From positions 41,164-97,995 of the forward strand of contig MSHM01000003.1 of the NCBI GenBank assembly GCA_001941225.1: 56,832 nt of DNA, given 5' to 3'. Positions 24,178 through 35,910 of the stretch are shown here, in pieces. The first letter of the stretch is position 1. Every line of letters starts with the position of its first letter. This stretch comes from Oscillospiraceae bacterium Zagget12 (GTDB taxonomy: Bacteria; Bacillota; Clostridia; UBA1381). The notes below the pieces were generated by a model. That model was not told the origin of the DNA and did no database searches. It saw only the letters and a program-made list of their open reading frames with translations. The translations under genes and the position numbers were made by a program.

Positions 24178-26013
24178 TTAATCAAGCTCCTTAAGTCCCG
24201 TATAAAGCTCGTAATATCTGCCCTTTTGCTCAAGCAGCTCCTCATGGCTGCCGCGCTCTATTATCTCGCCGTTTTCAAGCACCATTATAGCGTCGGCATT
24301 GCGTATGGTGGACAGTCTGTGCGCTATTACAAAGGTGGTTCTGTTCTCCATAAGAGCGTCCATAGCCTCGTTTATATCTCTTTCCGTTCTTGTATCAACG
24401 GAGCTTGTAGCCTCGTCAAGCACAAGTATCGGAGCCTTTGACAGTGCGGCGCGCGCGATATTTATAAGCTGGCGCTGACCCTGCGAAAGGTTTGAGCCGT
24501 CGCCCGTGAGCATCGTGTCGTAGCCCTCCGGCATATTTTTGATAAAGATATGCGCGCAGGAGGTTCTCGCCGCCTGGCGTACCTCCGCGTCGGTCGCGTC
24601 GAGGCGTCCGTAGCGGATATTTTCCATAATGGTACCCGTAAAGAGGTGCGTGTCCTGCAAAACCATCGCGATATTTTCACGCAGACTTTCAAGGCTTATA
24701 TCCTTTATATCCACTCCGTCAATAGTTATTTTGCCCTCGTTAATATTGTAAAATCTTGTGATAAGATTTGTAATCGTTGTTTTGCCCGCTCCCGTGGAAC
24801 CGACAAGCGCGATTTTCTGACCCGGGTGCGCGTATATCGAAACATTCTTCAAAATTGTCTTGTCGGGATTGTAGCCGAATGTAACATTATCCACAACAAC
24901 GTCGCCGCGCACATTTTTAAGCTCGATTTTTTTGCCCTCGTCCTTTTCTCTTTCCTCGTCCATAACGGTGAACACGCGTTCCGCGCCCGCAAGCGCCGAC
25001 ATAATATTTGTAAGCTGCTGCGAAAGCTCGTTTATAGGACGCGAAAACTGTCTTGAAAAGTTTACGAATACCGTAAGTCCGCCTATGTCAAGACTCGCGA
25101 ACGGCACTCCGCCGCCCCAGCGCGACATAAACGCGATTATCGAGCCGACGCAGGCTGTAAGCGTGTAATTCACCTGTCCCATAGCGTTCATACACGGTCC
25201 CATAATTCCGCCGATAAACTGCGCCTTGACCTGGACGTTTCTCAAATCGTTGTTAAGATCCGAAAATTCCTCAACGGTCTTATCCTCGTGATTGAACACC
25301 TTTACAACCTTTTGACCGGTTACGATTTCTTCAATATAACCGTTTACATCACCGAGCGCCGATTGCTGTGCGCTGAAATATTTTCGCGAACGTCCGGCGA
25401 TTGTCGCGCCCACCTTCGCGATTATGGGTGAAAATATAATCGTCACAAGTGCGAGAACCCAGTTGGTGTACAGCATAAGCACAAGCGTTCCCACAAGCGT
25501 CATTGTTCCCGAGAAAATCTGCACAAGCGTGGAATTGAGCATTTCGCCGATTATATCGACGTCGTTCGTGAAACGGCTCATTATATCGCCTGTGGCGTTG
25601 GTGTCAAAATATCTTACCGGCAGCTTTTGGAGCTTTTCAAACAAATCCGCTCTTATCTTGTTCAGCGTGCCCTGCGACACGCCTATCATAATGCGCGACT
25701 GCGTATACGTTGCCGCAACGCCTATAAAATACACAACCGCCATCACGGCAAGTCCGGCAAGCAATGACGCGATTTTCTCCTCGGCTGTCTTTGAAGTGTC
25801 CGTAAGACCGTTTATAATCGGTTTTAAAAGGTACGAGCCGCAAAGCGTTGACGCCGAGCTTATAATAACGCAGAAAACAGCCGTCGCGATTTTATACCGC
25901 TCACTTTTTAAGTAGGAAAAAAGTCTTTTTACCGTTGCCTTTGTGTTCTTTGGTTTCTGCTTTTTTGAATATCGTTTTTCATTTCTGTTTCCCGCAGGCA
26001 TCATCGGAGGCAT
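24178..26013 (-). CDS. ABC exporter subunit, canonical site (LmrD/BmrD-like half)
   Basis: This 611-residue membrane-ATPase fusion has six membrane spans (about 45-340) and an ATPase domain (about 375-605). It has Walker A GSTGAGKTT, signature LSQGQRQ and Walker B VLDEATSSVD with the catalytic Glu. The ATG at 26013, one base past the stop of the upstream subunit, has GGAGG before it. With the 26015-27763 product it forms a heterodimeric exporter, probably for drugs, lipids or peptides; the substrate is unknown. The two genes belong to a run from the Lrp gene to the GAP1 pair. Confidence 0.9.
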   Translation of the reverse strand: MPPMMPAGNRNEKRYSKKQKPKNTKATVKRLFSYLKSERYKIATAVFCVIISSASTLCGSYLLKPIINGLTDTSKTAEEKIASLLAGLAVMAVVYFIGVAATYTQSRIMIGVSQGTLNKIRADLFEKLQKLPVRYFDTNATGDIMSRFTNDVDIIGEMLNSTLVQIFSGTMTLVGTLVLMLYTNWVLALVTIIFSPIIAKVGATIAGRSRKYFSAQQSALGDVNGYIEEIVTGQKVVKVFNHEDKTVEEFSDLNNDLRNVQVKAQFIGGIMGPCMNAMGQVNYTLTACVGSIIAFMSRWGGGVPFASLDIGGLTVFVNFSRQFSRPINELSQQLTNIMSALAGAERVFTVMDEEREKDEGKKIELKNVRGDVVVDNVTFGYNPDKTILKNVSIYAHPGQKIALVGSTGAGKTTITNLITRFYNINEGKITIDGVDIKDISLESLRENIAMVLQDTHLFTGTIMENIRYGRLDATDAEVRQAARTSCAHIFIKNMPEGYDTMLTGDGSNLSQGQRQLINIARAALSKAPILVLDEATSSVDTRTERDINEAMDALMENRTTFVIAHRLSTIRNADAIMVLENGEIIERGSHEELLEQKGRYYELYTGLKELD

Positions 26014-26014
26014 A

Positions 26015-27763
26015 TCACGACACCTCCTTTTCTTTATCCATCTGCGAATAGTAAATATCGCGGTATTCCGCGCAGCTTTGCATAAGAGCCTTGTGATTTC
26101 CGATGCCGGCAACGGCGCCGTCCTCCAAAACTATTATCTTATCCGCCTCTATTACGGACGAAATTCTCTGCGCGATTATTATTTTTGTCGAGTCCTTGAG
26201 GCTCGTTGAAAACGCCTGTCTTATTCTCGCCTCGGTTGCGGTGTCAACGGCGCTGGTGGAGTCGTCAAGAATAAGAATTTTCGGTTTTTTAAGCAGTGCG
26301 CGGGCGATACAAAGTCTTTGCTTTTGTCCTCCCGACACGTTTACGCCGCCCTGTCCCAGCTCCATTTCGTAGCCGTCGGTAAACGCCGTTACAAACCCGT
26401 CCGCCTGCGCCGCCTCGGCAGCCGCGCGGATTTCCTCTGTTGACGCGTTCTCATCGCCCCATCTCAGATTTTCCTCTATCGAACCGCTGAAAAGCACGTT
26501 TTTCTGCAAAACCATACCTACACCGTCGCGAAGATGCCTTAGGCTGTAGTCCTTTACGTTCACTCCGTCAACAAGCACCTCTCCCCTATTCACGTCATAC
26601 AGACGCGGGATAAGCTGCACAAGCGAGGATTTACCGGAGCCGGTCGTGCCGATTATGCCGACAACCTCGCCCGGGTTCGCCGTGAAGGATATGTTATTCA
26701 AAATATAATCCTTGCGTTTTTCGTAATACTTAAAGTACACGTTTTTAAATTCAACTCTACCCTCCGTAATGATTTTATCCTTTGCCGACGAATTTTCATC
26801 GGTCAAATCAACCTCGGTTTTAAGCACCTCGCTCACTCTCGCCGAAGACGCAAGCGCACGCGAAAGCTGCAAAAACAGCGTCGAAACCATCATCAAGGAC
26901 ATAAGTATCTGCGTAATATATGTAGTGAACGCCGTAAGCTCTCCGACACCCATACTGCCGTTTACAACAAAGCCGCCGCCCGTCCATACCACAACAAGAG
27001 TGGTTACATTCATAGCAAGAGTGACGACAGGCATAGTCGTTACAACGATTTTCATCGCTCTCAAGGTCGAATTCATCAAATCATCGTTTGCCGCCGAAAA
27101 CTTTTCCGTTTCAAACTTCTGTCTTACAAACGACTTTATAACTCTCACGTTTGTTATATTCTCCTGCACGCCGGAATTAAGATTATCCAGCTTTTTCTGC
27201 ATTACGCCAAATCGCGGGAACGCCGTTCTTAACAGCGCCGCTATAACAATCGCAAGCAGCGGAATAATCACCACAAGCACAAGCGCAAGGCGCCTGTTTA
27301 TGGAGCAAGCCATAATAATTCCGCCGATAAGCATACCCGGAGAACGCATTGCCATAATCAATAACATTCTCACCATATTCTGCACCTGAGTAATATCGTT
27401 TGTAAGTCTTGTGACAAGCGAGCCTGTTGAAAAGCTGTCGATATTCTTAAAAGAAAATTTCTGCACCTTTTCAAAAACACCCTGCCTTAAATCGGCGCTG
27501 AAGGATACCGATGCCTTTATCGCAAAATAGTGTCCGCCTATACCGCCGATAATCATTAGGGCTATAAACCCAATCATCATTGCCGCGCGTGAAATTATAT
27601 ATTCCACGCCAAATCCCGCCGCCGCGTCGCCGATACCGCTGTCTATCATTGTGCCCATAATCTTCTGCAGCACAATTTCGCCCGCCACCTCGGTAAGCAT
27701 CAAAACAGGTCCCAGTATAAAAAACGGCAAATACGGCTTTATATATTTCCAATAAATCTTCAA
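26015..27763 (-). CDS. ABC exporter subunit, degenerate site (LmrC/BmrC-like half)
   Basis: This 582-residue half-transporter has six membrane spans (about 15-300) and an ATPase domain (about 340-575). It has Walker A GTTGSGKSS and signature VSGGQKQ. Walker B is LILDDSTSAVD, with Asp where the catalytic Glu normally stands. That is the known hallmark of the non-hydrolysing site in heterodimeric exporters, and the partner subunit keeps the Glu. It begins 11 nt after pyrG and is followed after one base by its partner. Confidence 0.9.
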   Translation of the reverse strand: MKIYWKYIKPYLPFFILGPVLMLTEVAGEIVLQKIMGTMIDSGIGDAAAGFGVEYIISRAAMMIGFIALMIIGGIGGHYFAIKASVSFSADLRQGVFEKVQKFSFKNIDSFSTGSLVTRLTNDITQVQNMVRMLLIMAMRSPGMLIGGIIMACSINRRLALVLVVIIPLLAIVIAALLRTAFPRFGVMQKKLDNLNSGVQENITNVRVIKSFVRQKFETEKFSAANDDLMNSTLRAMKIVVTTMPVVTLAMNVTTLVVVWTGGGFVVNGSMGVGELTAFTTYITQILMSLMMVSTLFLQLSRALASSARVSEVLKTEVDLTDENSSAKDKIITEGRVEFKNVYFKYYEKRKDYILNNISFTANPGEVVGIIGTTGSGKSSLVQLIPRLYDVNRGEVLVDGVNVKDYSLRHLRDGVGMVLQKNVLFSGSIEENLRWGDENASTEEIRAAAEAAQADGFVTAFTDGYEMELGQGGVNVSGGQKQRLCIARALLKKPKILILDDSTSAVDTATEARIRQAFSTSLKDSTKIIIAQRISSVIEADKIIVLEDGAVAGIGNHKALMQSCAEYRDIYYSQMDKEKEVS

Positions 27764-27774
27764 TTTAATCTTCC

Positions 27775-29409
<1,635 letters not shown>

Positions 29410-30585
29410 TTATTTACTGTGTTTCTTTACAAATCTCTCTATTCTCTTTAGCGCCTCCTGAATATTCTCTATCGAATACGCATAGGAGCAGCGTATAAAC
29501 CCCTCGCCGCTTTCGCCGAAGGCGTTGCCGGGAACAACCGCGACCTTTTCCTCCTGCAAAAGGTTTTGACAAAATTCCTCGCTCGTCATACCCGTGGATT
29601 TTATGCACGGGAACACATAAAACGCGCCGAGCGGCTCAAAGCAGCTCAGTCCCATCGCTCTGAACCCGTCAACTATATAACGGCGGCGGTAATTATACTC
29701 GCGGCGCATTTCCTCAACGTCGTTATCGCAGCTCTTAAGCGCCTCTATCGCCGCAAACTGAGCTGTTGTGGGCGCGGACATTATTCCGTACTGATGCACC
29801 TTTGTCATCAGCTTGATTATTTTTTCCGGACCGAGCGCGTAGCCCAATCGCCAACCCGTCATTGCGAAGGTTTTGGAAAATCCGTTTACCACTATTGTGC
29901 GCTCCCTCATACCCTCGAAAGCCGAAAACGGAATATGCTTTTCATCGCCGTAGCGCAGCTCGCCGTAAATCTCGTCCGACAGCACCATTATATCCGTGCC
30001 GCGCAGAACCTCCGCGATTGCCTCCATATCCGCCTTTGACATAACACCGCCGGTGGGATTATTCGGATATGGCAGGATAAGCAGCTTTGTTTTATCTGTA
30101 ATCTTTGCCTTGAGCTGCTCCGGAAGAAGTCTGAACTCGTCCTCCTCTTTGGTTTCAATCGGCACAGCCACACCGCCCGCCATTATCGTGCAGGGCTTAT
30201 AGCATACAAAGCACGGCTCGGGAATTAAAACCTCGTCGCCGGCGCTGATGATTGACCGAATTAAAAGGTCAATAGCCTCGCTGCCGCCGACCGTTACCAA
30301 CACCTCCGATTTCGGATTGTATGTAACGCCGTATTTTCTTTCATTGTAATTGCATATCTCCTCGCGCAGCTCCATAAGTCCGGCATTGGCGGTATAATGG
30401 GTCTGACCTTTTTCCAGCGAATATATGCCCGCCTCGCGGATTGCCCAGGGCGTTGTGAAGTCCGGCTCGCCGACGCCCAATGAAATTGCGTCCTCCATCT
30501 CCGCGACTATATCAAAAAACTTTCTTATGCCCGACGGCGGCAGCGCCGACACAACGGGCGAAACAATTTTATCGTAATCCATCAT
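29410..30585 (-). CDS. PLP-dependent aminotransferase, class I/II
   Basis: This fold-type I aminotransferase has about 391 residues. The usual marks are LGVGEPDFTTPWAIREAG, YPNNPTGGVM, LSDEIYGELRY, the PLP lysine in NGFSKTFAMTGWRLGY (about 235) and the C-terminal FIRCSYAYS with the carboxylate-binding Arg. The family includes aspartate, aromatic and PatA-type enzymes, and the exact substrate cannot be read. It overlaps the Lrp-type regulator by 4 nt (ATGA), which implies that regulator and enzyme act together in amino acid use. Confidence 0.9.
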   Translation of the reverse strand: MMDYDKIVSPVVSALPPSGIRKFFDIVAEMEDAISLGVGEPDFTTPWAIREAGIYSLEKGQTHYTANAGLMELREEICNYNERKYGVTYNPKSEVLVTVGGSEAIDLLIRSIISAGDEVLIPEPCFVCYKPCTIMAGGVAVPIETKEEDEFRLLPEQLKAKITDKTKLLILPYPNNPTGGVMSKADMEAIAEVLRGTDIMVLSDEIYGELRYGDEKHIPFSAFEGMRERTIVVNGFSKTFAMTGWRLGYALGPEKIIKLMTKVHQYGIMSAPTTAQFAAIEALKSCDNDVEEMRREYNYRRRYIVDGFRAMGLSCFEPLGAFYVFPCIKSTGMTSEEFCQNLLQEEKVAVVPGNAFGESGEGFIRCSYAYSIENIQEALKRIERFVKKHSK

Positions 30586-31064
30586 AATGTGATAACCTGT
30601 CTTGTATCCTTTTCATCGTCCTCGAATACAATTCCTTCCTCCTTGTATTTTTTAAGCACAAAATGAGTTGCCGTAGAAATTATAGAATCCATCGGCGCAA
30701 GCTTTTGCGCGACGAAAAGCGCAACCTCTTTCATACTTTTGCCCTCTATCGTGACGGCAAGGTCATACGCGCCGGACATAAGATAGAGCGATTTTACCTG
30801 CGGATATTTATAAATTCTTTCCGCAACCTTGTCAAAGCCCTCGCCTCTTTGCGGAGTTATACGCAGCTCAATCAGCGCCGTGACAACCTCCTTGTCGGTT
30901 TTATCCCAGTTTACCACGGTATTGTATCCGACAATTATGTTTTCCTTTTCCATTTTCTTTATCTTATCGGCGACTTCCTTTTCCTCCATACCAAGCATCT
31001 GGGCAATTTTGGCTCGCGATACGCTGCCCTTTTCCTTATCCAAAATATTAAGAATTTCTTCCAT
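30582..31064 (-). CDS. Lrp/AsnC-family regulator
   Basis: This 160-residue regulator has an N-terminal HTH (about 1-60; KGSVSRAKIAQMLGMEEKEV, then ENIIVGYNTVVNW) and a C-terminal RAM effector-binding domain (VVTALIELRITPQRG, SGAYDLAVTIEGKSM). It probably senses an amino acid or keto acid and controls the aminotransferase with which it overlaps. GGAGGGTGACTTAAC precedes the ATG at 31064. A TATAAT-like -10 is visible on the reverse strand at 31148-31153, so the unit likely starts about 80 nt upstream. Confidence 0.9.
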   Translation of the reverse strand: MEEILNILDKEKGSVSRAKIAQMLGMEEKEVADKIKKMEKENIIVGYNTVVNWDKTDKEVVTALIELRITPQRGEGFDKVAERIYKYPQVKSLYLMSGAYDLAVTIEGKSMKEVALFVAQKLAPMDSIISTATHFVLKKYKEEGIVFEDDEKDTRQVITL

Positions 31065-31222
31065 AGTTAAGTCACCCTCCTAAACTTTTTTCTGTTTAAT
31101 TTGACCTCATATGTAAATTCACACATAAATAGTCATTTTATCTTATAATTATATCGTATTTACGATTAAAATACCATACCTTTTTGAAAAAAATTATAAT
31201 TTTTAAGAAAATATTTTTAAAC

Positions 31223-31257
31223 GAAAAAAACAACGGACGCTTTCGCGTCCGCCGTTT
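31223..31257 (-). terminator. Terminator of the SLH protein gene
   Basis: Read leftward, CGGACGC/GCGTCCG encloses GAAA and is followed by TTGTTTTTTT. This is a strong intrinsic terminator 17 nt after the stop codon. Confidence 0.88.
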
Positions 31258-31273
31258 TTAAAAACTTATGTTA

Positions 31274-34200
31274 TTAGTTCTCAAATCTGTAAACAATCAT
31301 TGCCTGGATTGAAGAACCCTTGTCTATAATGTTGACAAACATATAATCTCCGACTTCAAGGTCTGAAATTGTGATAGCCTCTTCTTCAAGAGTAACCTTA
31401 CCTTTTGAATTGATTGTTACAAGGTCAATCGCCGCTGACGGGTCAAATGTAACATTTCCGTAGCCGTCAAGATTTACCCAAGCAACATCATCTAAGTCAA
31501 AGTCTGTAATTTGGTCAAACAGATAGTGTACACGAGATGATGAGTTTGTCGCATTGTTTACACCGATAATCGGAATTGACGATTCTACAAACTCGCCGTC
31601 CTCATCAAATTCAGCGTCACTCGCTCTTGAGTATGTGAGAAGGAGCTTACCGTCTGTTGTGTAGATAAGAATATCACCCTTATCAAGGTAATCGGTCAGA
31701 TAATCGTCAGACTTAGCATTCCACTTTTCGTCTGCCTGGAAGTATCTGTTAGATGTGCCGCCCCAAATAGATGAGGTCTTTGCATAACCGAAGTTTGTAT
31801 TCTTATTTGTTGTTACGGATACAGACGCTCCGCCGCGGTAACCGTTGATGGTATATACAATCTCGTCATCATCGTCAACGCCCATTTCAACCTCGTCAAC
31901 AAGCATTACGGAAGGACCGTTGCCCGCGCTGTCCATATCGGAGAATTCCGCTATAGCAGTAGTGCTTGCTGTAAACTGGATAACAATGTTAGCGTAAATT
32001 GTATTTGTGAATTCACCTATAACATAGTCTACCGATGCGCCGTTTTCTCTTACTACGTATACCGAAGATGTAGCCTCGCCTATTGAATAGTTAGACGAAT
32101 CCTTCATATCGGAGGTTGATGACGGAACCTTAAATTCGATTATACCGTCCGAAATGTTGTAGCCTGCAACCGAGCTGCTTACAGACGGTGTGCCGTTTAG
32201 GTTGGTTGTATTAATTACTACCGCGTCATCGGCTTTGCTTGAGCTTGCCGCAGTTGTGGTTGAAATTGCACAGTAAAGTTTATTAACTGTATTTGATGAA
32301 GAGCTTGCCTTATATTTTACCAATCTGATCGGTGTTCCCGAAGACTTATCATCTACTTTGATGAAGTTATCGCCGCTAACCAAGGCACTTATTGTATCTT
32401 CAACCTCGCTGTCGCTTAATGTAACCGGCTCTGTAGCTGTCGGTGCCCAGTATTCAAGCTTTGTTGAAAGCTTTAATTCCTGCTCGCCGTCAGATGTCAT
32501 AAGCTGAATATAATAGTCATCGCCGGATTCCGACAGATATGCATTCATAACCCAACCGTAGCTTTCGCCCGACTGAAGTTTGCCTGTAGCCGTCAATGTT
32601 TCGATATAGCAAATACGTCCGAACATATCAAGATAGAAAGTGGACTGAGTGGACGACTTCAAATCGTCAACGGCAATATTTGCCACATCATACTTTTCAC
32701 CCGCTATTGTAACATGGCTTGCGTCAAGTTTCTTTGTGATAGCCGATGCCGTACCTGTTACGCTTTCGTCCGTTACTACTATATCGATAACGGAATCGTC
32801 AAGACTTCTCTTGATTATGGCAACGTCGTTCTTCTTAAGATTTCTAAGCTTAACTTCCGCGCCGTTCCTTGTTACCGTTATAACAGCGTCATCTTCATCA
32901 ACGGAAATAGTTACCGCCTTTGTAGCGCCTATATCATCTGATGTAGCGTCTGACATCTTACCTGTAAGCTTATCCGAGCTTGCTGTTGTAACAATCATAA
33001 GCTCATAATTGTTTACAAATACATAGTCATAATCGCCGTCTTTATCGCTGTCAACAAGTTTCAATGAACCGTAATCGTCCGGAAGAAGAATAGCGTCAAG
33101 ACCGCCGTACTCTTCTATTTCGGCAGATGTAGCAATCTTGCCGTTGTATATAATTGTTGCCTCCGAACAATCCTTTTTCTTGCTTACCTTTTCTACCTTA
33201 ACCAAGCCGTCCTCAACGCTTTCGATTGCGTCGGCATCAACGTCTACTACCTCTGTTTTTGAGGAATCGTAAACTACTGCCAAAACCTCCGGTGTAAGAC
33301 CGCTGTTTTCCTGATAGTAGTATGTAACAGACTGAGCAAGATAGTCCTCCAAATCGGTAAGAGTGCAGTCATATGTTATAAAATTGTTGTCCGAATCCAT
33401 AATCTGGATTTCGCCGTCCTGCATCTCTGTTCCGGTAACTGTTGTCTTTGATGTGGCTGTAAGAATACCCTTAGCCTCAATCAAATCAAATTTAGCCTCC
33501 GAAAGAGTCTGCTTTGATGTGTATACAACATTGCCGTAGTCATCTGTTGATGTTATTTCCTTGTAGTCTGCAAGGAGCGCATTGTAAACCATTTTGATTA
33601 CAGTGCCTCTGTCTGACGCGGTGTCATAATCTCCGCTTGTGTTCTTTGTAAGATTAAGCTCTGCCGCTATTTTTGTGTAGCCGCTCTGCCAGCCGCCGTT
33701 ATACTCGGCGTCCTGAGTGTAGTTAAGAGCGTTTACAAGCATTACCATTATCTGAGCGTATGTAACATTGCCGTCCGGCTGGAATGTTCCGTCGCCCATA
33801 CCGCTGATTATGCTGCCCTCCATAGCTGTTTGAATCTGGTTCGCAGCCCAGTGTGAAGAATCAACGTCAGTAAAGCCGTTCTGGTATGTAGACATTGACT
33901 GTACGTCCAACATTCTCAAAACGATTGACGCCATCTCTGCTCTTGTTACGTTTGAATCCGGTCTTACGCTGCCGTCTTCATAACCCGTAATAATTCCAAG
34001 CGTGCTGCACAATGAAAGTGCCTTCTGATAATATTCGTCATCATCATATGCGCTGCTTGTGGTTGTTGTAGTTGTTGTGTCCTCTGCAGTGTCTGTGTCC
34101 TCTGTATCGGTTGTATCGGTGTCGGTTGTGTCGGTGTCTTCCGTTTCATCGGTTTCTTCCGTCGCGTCGGTTTCTTCCGTCGCGTCAACTGTTTCCGTTA

Positions 34201-34318
34201 CTTCCGCGTCAGTATCAGTAGTGGTTTCATCGTCCGCAAACGCAATTACGCCGGCAGATGTTACCAACATAGCTGATGCCAAAAGTGCACAGATTAGTTT
34301 TTTCATCTTGTTACCCAT
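31274..34318 (-). CDS. Large SLH-domain surface protein, candidate S-layer protein
   Basis: This 1014-residue exported protein has a signal peptide (MKKLICALLASAML ... AFA), a 70-residue stretch of Thr/Asp/Glu repeats (ETDATEETDE, TDTTDTEDTDT, then TTTTTTTSS) and SLH modules at about 90-225. The SLH modules show SLCSTLGIITGYEDGSVRPD, NVTRAEMASIVLRML, SHWAANQIQTAM and ISGMGDGTFQPD. About 790 residues of beta-rich, acidic sequence follow. SLH modules bind pyruvylated wall polymer, so the protein is anchored at the surface. Size, strong terminator and GGAGG site fit an abundant S-layer or scaffold protein, but no enzyme domain is seen. The start at 34318 has the best ribosome site. Confidence 0.88.
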   Translation of the reverse strand: MGNKMKKLICALLASAMLVTSAGVIAFADDETTTDTDAEVTETVDATEETDATEETDETEDTDTTDTDTTDTEDTDTAEDTTTTTTTSSAYDDDEYYQKALSLCSTLGIITGYEDGSVRPDSNVTRAEMASIVLRMLDVQSMSTYQNGFTDVDSSHWAANQIQTAMEGSIISGMGDGTFQPDGNVTYAQIMVMLVNALNYTQDAEYNGGWQSGYTKIAAELNLTKNTSGDYDTASDRGTVIKMVYNALLADYKEITSTDDYGNVVYTSKQTLSEAKFDLIEAKGILTATSKTTVTGTEMQDGEIQIMDSDNNFITYDCTLTDLEDYLAQSVTYYYQENSGLTPEVLAVVYDSSKTEVVDVDADAIESVEDGLVKVEKVSKKKDCSEATIIYNGKIATSAEIEEYGGLDAILLPDDYGSLKLVDSDKDGDYDYVFVNNYELMIVTTASSDKLTGKMSDATSDDIGATKAVTISVDEDDAVITVTRNGAEVKLRNLKKNDVAIIKRSLDDSVIDIVVTDESVTGTASAITKKLDASHVTIAGEKYDVANIAVDDLKSSTQSTFYLDMFGRICYIETLTATGKLQSGESYGWVMNAYLSESGDDYYIQLMTSDGEQELKLSTKLEYWAPTATEPVTLSDSEVEDTISALVSGDNFIKVDDKSSGTPIRLVKYKASSSSNTVNKLYCAISTTTAASSSKADDAVVINTTNLNGTPSVSSSVAGYNISDGIIEFKVPSSTSDMKDSSNYSIGEATSSVYVVRENGASVDYVIGEFTNTIYANIVIQFTASTTAIAEFSDMDSAGNGPSVMLVDEVEMGVDDDDEIVYTINGYRGGASVSVTTNKNTNFGYAKTSSIWGGTSNRYFQADEKWNAKSDDYLTDYLDKGDILIYTTDGKLLLTYSRASDAEFDEDGEFVESSIPIIGVNNATNSSSRVHYLFDQITDFDLDDVAWVNLDGYGNVTFDPSAAIDLVTINSKGKVTLEEEAITISDLEVGDYMFVNIIDKGSSIQAMIVYRFEN

Positions 34319-34463
34319 GTGAATACCTCCATAAAGTTTTTAAAAATATAATATAACCGAACTTTGTCCGATTTTATTAACAATAATGTTTTTGAGTGTA
34401 ATATTAATTATACAATATTATGTACTATAAAAATAGTGAAAAATCCGTTATCTTTGTCTAAAT

Positions 34464-35699
34464 TTACGATTTATTATTGTTCTTTTCTCTTGAGAGTCTG
34501 GCAAGCTCCTTATATTCCAAAGGAGAAACGCCGGTGTATTTCTTGAATACCTGGCTGAAGTATTGAGAATTTGAACCGTAGCCGACTTTTTCGGCAACCT
34601 CGTAAATCCTGTCCTTCTTGCCCTCAAGAATAAGGTCCTTAGCCATTTCCATACGCTTTTCCGTTACGTAGTGAGAAAAATTCTTGCCGGTTTCTTTTTT
34701 GAACAGCTTTCCGAGATAATCTACGTTTGTATATAAAATCGTTCCCGCAAGCCAACGGAGAGAAAGGTTTTCATTCTCGATATTTTTGTCTATAATGTCA
34801 ACCGTGTCTCTGATAAGAGTGCTGTAAATCTTGGTTGTTTCGGGCGCGTTAGCCTGTGTGATTTCCAAGCCCTTTTTGGAAATAAATTCCGCTGTCTGCG
34901 GCAGGCTGCTCGCCTCCTGGACGGATACAATTCCCTTCATATATCTGTCAATCTTTTCAACACTACAGCAGCGGATTATACAGACATAAAGCTCCAGGCA
35001 ATAGGTTTTGGCGATGGCGGGCGTGGGCATCTCTTTAACGAGCGTCTTAAAAAAGCCGCTCAAAAGCATTTTCAGCTTATCCGTGTCGCCGCTGCGAACC
35101 GCGTGTTCAACAGCTCCGTATTCGGTGCGTATTTTCACATCGCCGCTGATTTTTATATCATTTTCATATAAAGCCTCGTCACTGTCAGAGTAAAACGAAT
35201 AACCGATACATTTTTTAAGACGTTCGTATGAGGCGGGCGCCTCCGAAAGATATGATACCTTGCTGTATGCCGTCACTATTTTATATCCGTAACACTTTTT
35301 CACGGTTTTGCAGACCTTGTCCAATATGTCTGCGATGTCCGCTTTGTCAAGTATCTCCGTAATTATAAACAAATGATCGTTTATCGTGGTGCTAAGTAAT
35401 ATATTTTCAATTCCTATGTACTGCTCCGCCGTGTTCTTCAGAAAAAATAAATTTTCCAAATCACAATCCTCGAAAAACCTAAGTATAATCATACGTGTTT
35501 CCAGCATAGCGTCCACGTCAAACGTCTTGCAATATATATTGAATATCTCATCTGTATCGCCGGAACCCAGGATATATTCGCGCAGGAATTGCTCCTTGAT
35601 AATCGGCCTTACTCTTTCCGCCTCAGAAATAACCATTTCGGCAAACTTTTTCTGATTGTTTTCACAGTCCGGGCTATGTACGCAATTTGATTTATACAT
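34464..35699 (-). CDS. AraC-family transcription factor
   Basis: This 411-residue regulator has a C-terminal double HTH (about 310-405): LSLRWLAGTILYTNVDYLGK, FKKETGKNFSHYVTEKRMEM, then IYEVAEKVGYGSNSQYFSQV and YTGVSPLEYK. The N-terminal 300 residues resemble the long middle region of YesN-type regulators but have no receiver domain, so a small ligand or protein signal is more likely than phosphorylation. YesN-type proteins often control plant-polysaccharide genes. GGAGGAGAG precedes the ATG at 35699. It is upstream of, and on the same strand as, the SLH gene with a 145-nt gap. Confidence 0.88.
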   Translation of the reverse strand: MYKSNCVHSPDCENNQKKFAEMVISEAERVRPIIKEQFLREYILGSGDTDEIFNIYCKTFDVDAMLETRMIILRFFEDCDLENLFFLKNTAEQYIGIENILLSTTINDHLFIITEILDKADIADILDKVCKTVKKCYGYKIVTAYSKVSYLSEAPASYERLKKCIGYSFYSDSDEALYENDIKISGDVKIRTEYGAVEHAVRSGDTDKLKMLLSGFFKTLVKEMPTPAIAKTYCLELYVCIIRCCSVEKIDRYMKGIVSVQEASSLPQTAEFISKKGLEITQANAPETTKIYSTLIRDTVDIIDKNIENENLSLRWLAGTILYTNVDYLGKLFKKETGKNFSHYVTEKRMEMAKDLILEGKKDRIYEVAEKVGYGSNSQYFSQVFKKYTGVSPLEYKELARLSREKNNNKS

Positions 35700-35865
35700 A
35701 GCAATCTCTCCTCCATAGACACTCACATGCACTATATATTATATTATATACGTTTTTGTTCACAATTTCAAGTAAAAAATTTTGCTATTTTTTAATAATT
35801 AAAGCCTTATACATTATATTATACACCATTTGTAACTCAAACACAACATATTGTATTTTTTCTCA

Positions 35866-35898
35866 AAAAAAATTACCGCAAGCGCGGTAATTTTTATT
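35866..35898 (-). terminator. Terminator of the jelly-roll protein gene
   Basis: ATTACCGC and GCGGTAAT enclose AAGC; read leftward, the stem is followed by a run of T. It lies 13 nt past the stop at 35911. Confidence 0.85.
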
Positions 35899-35910
35899 GA
35901 TTTACGTTAA

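Noticed and set aside
34059-34322. Rightward Val/Ser repeat protein
   Set aside because: Antisense of the Thr/Asp/Glu repeats in the SLH protein.
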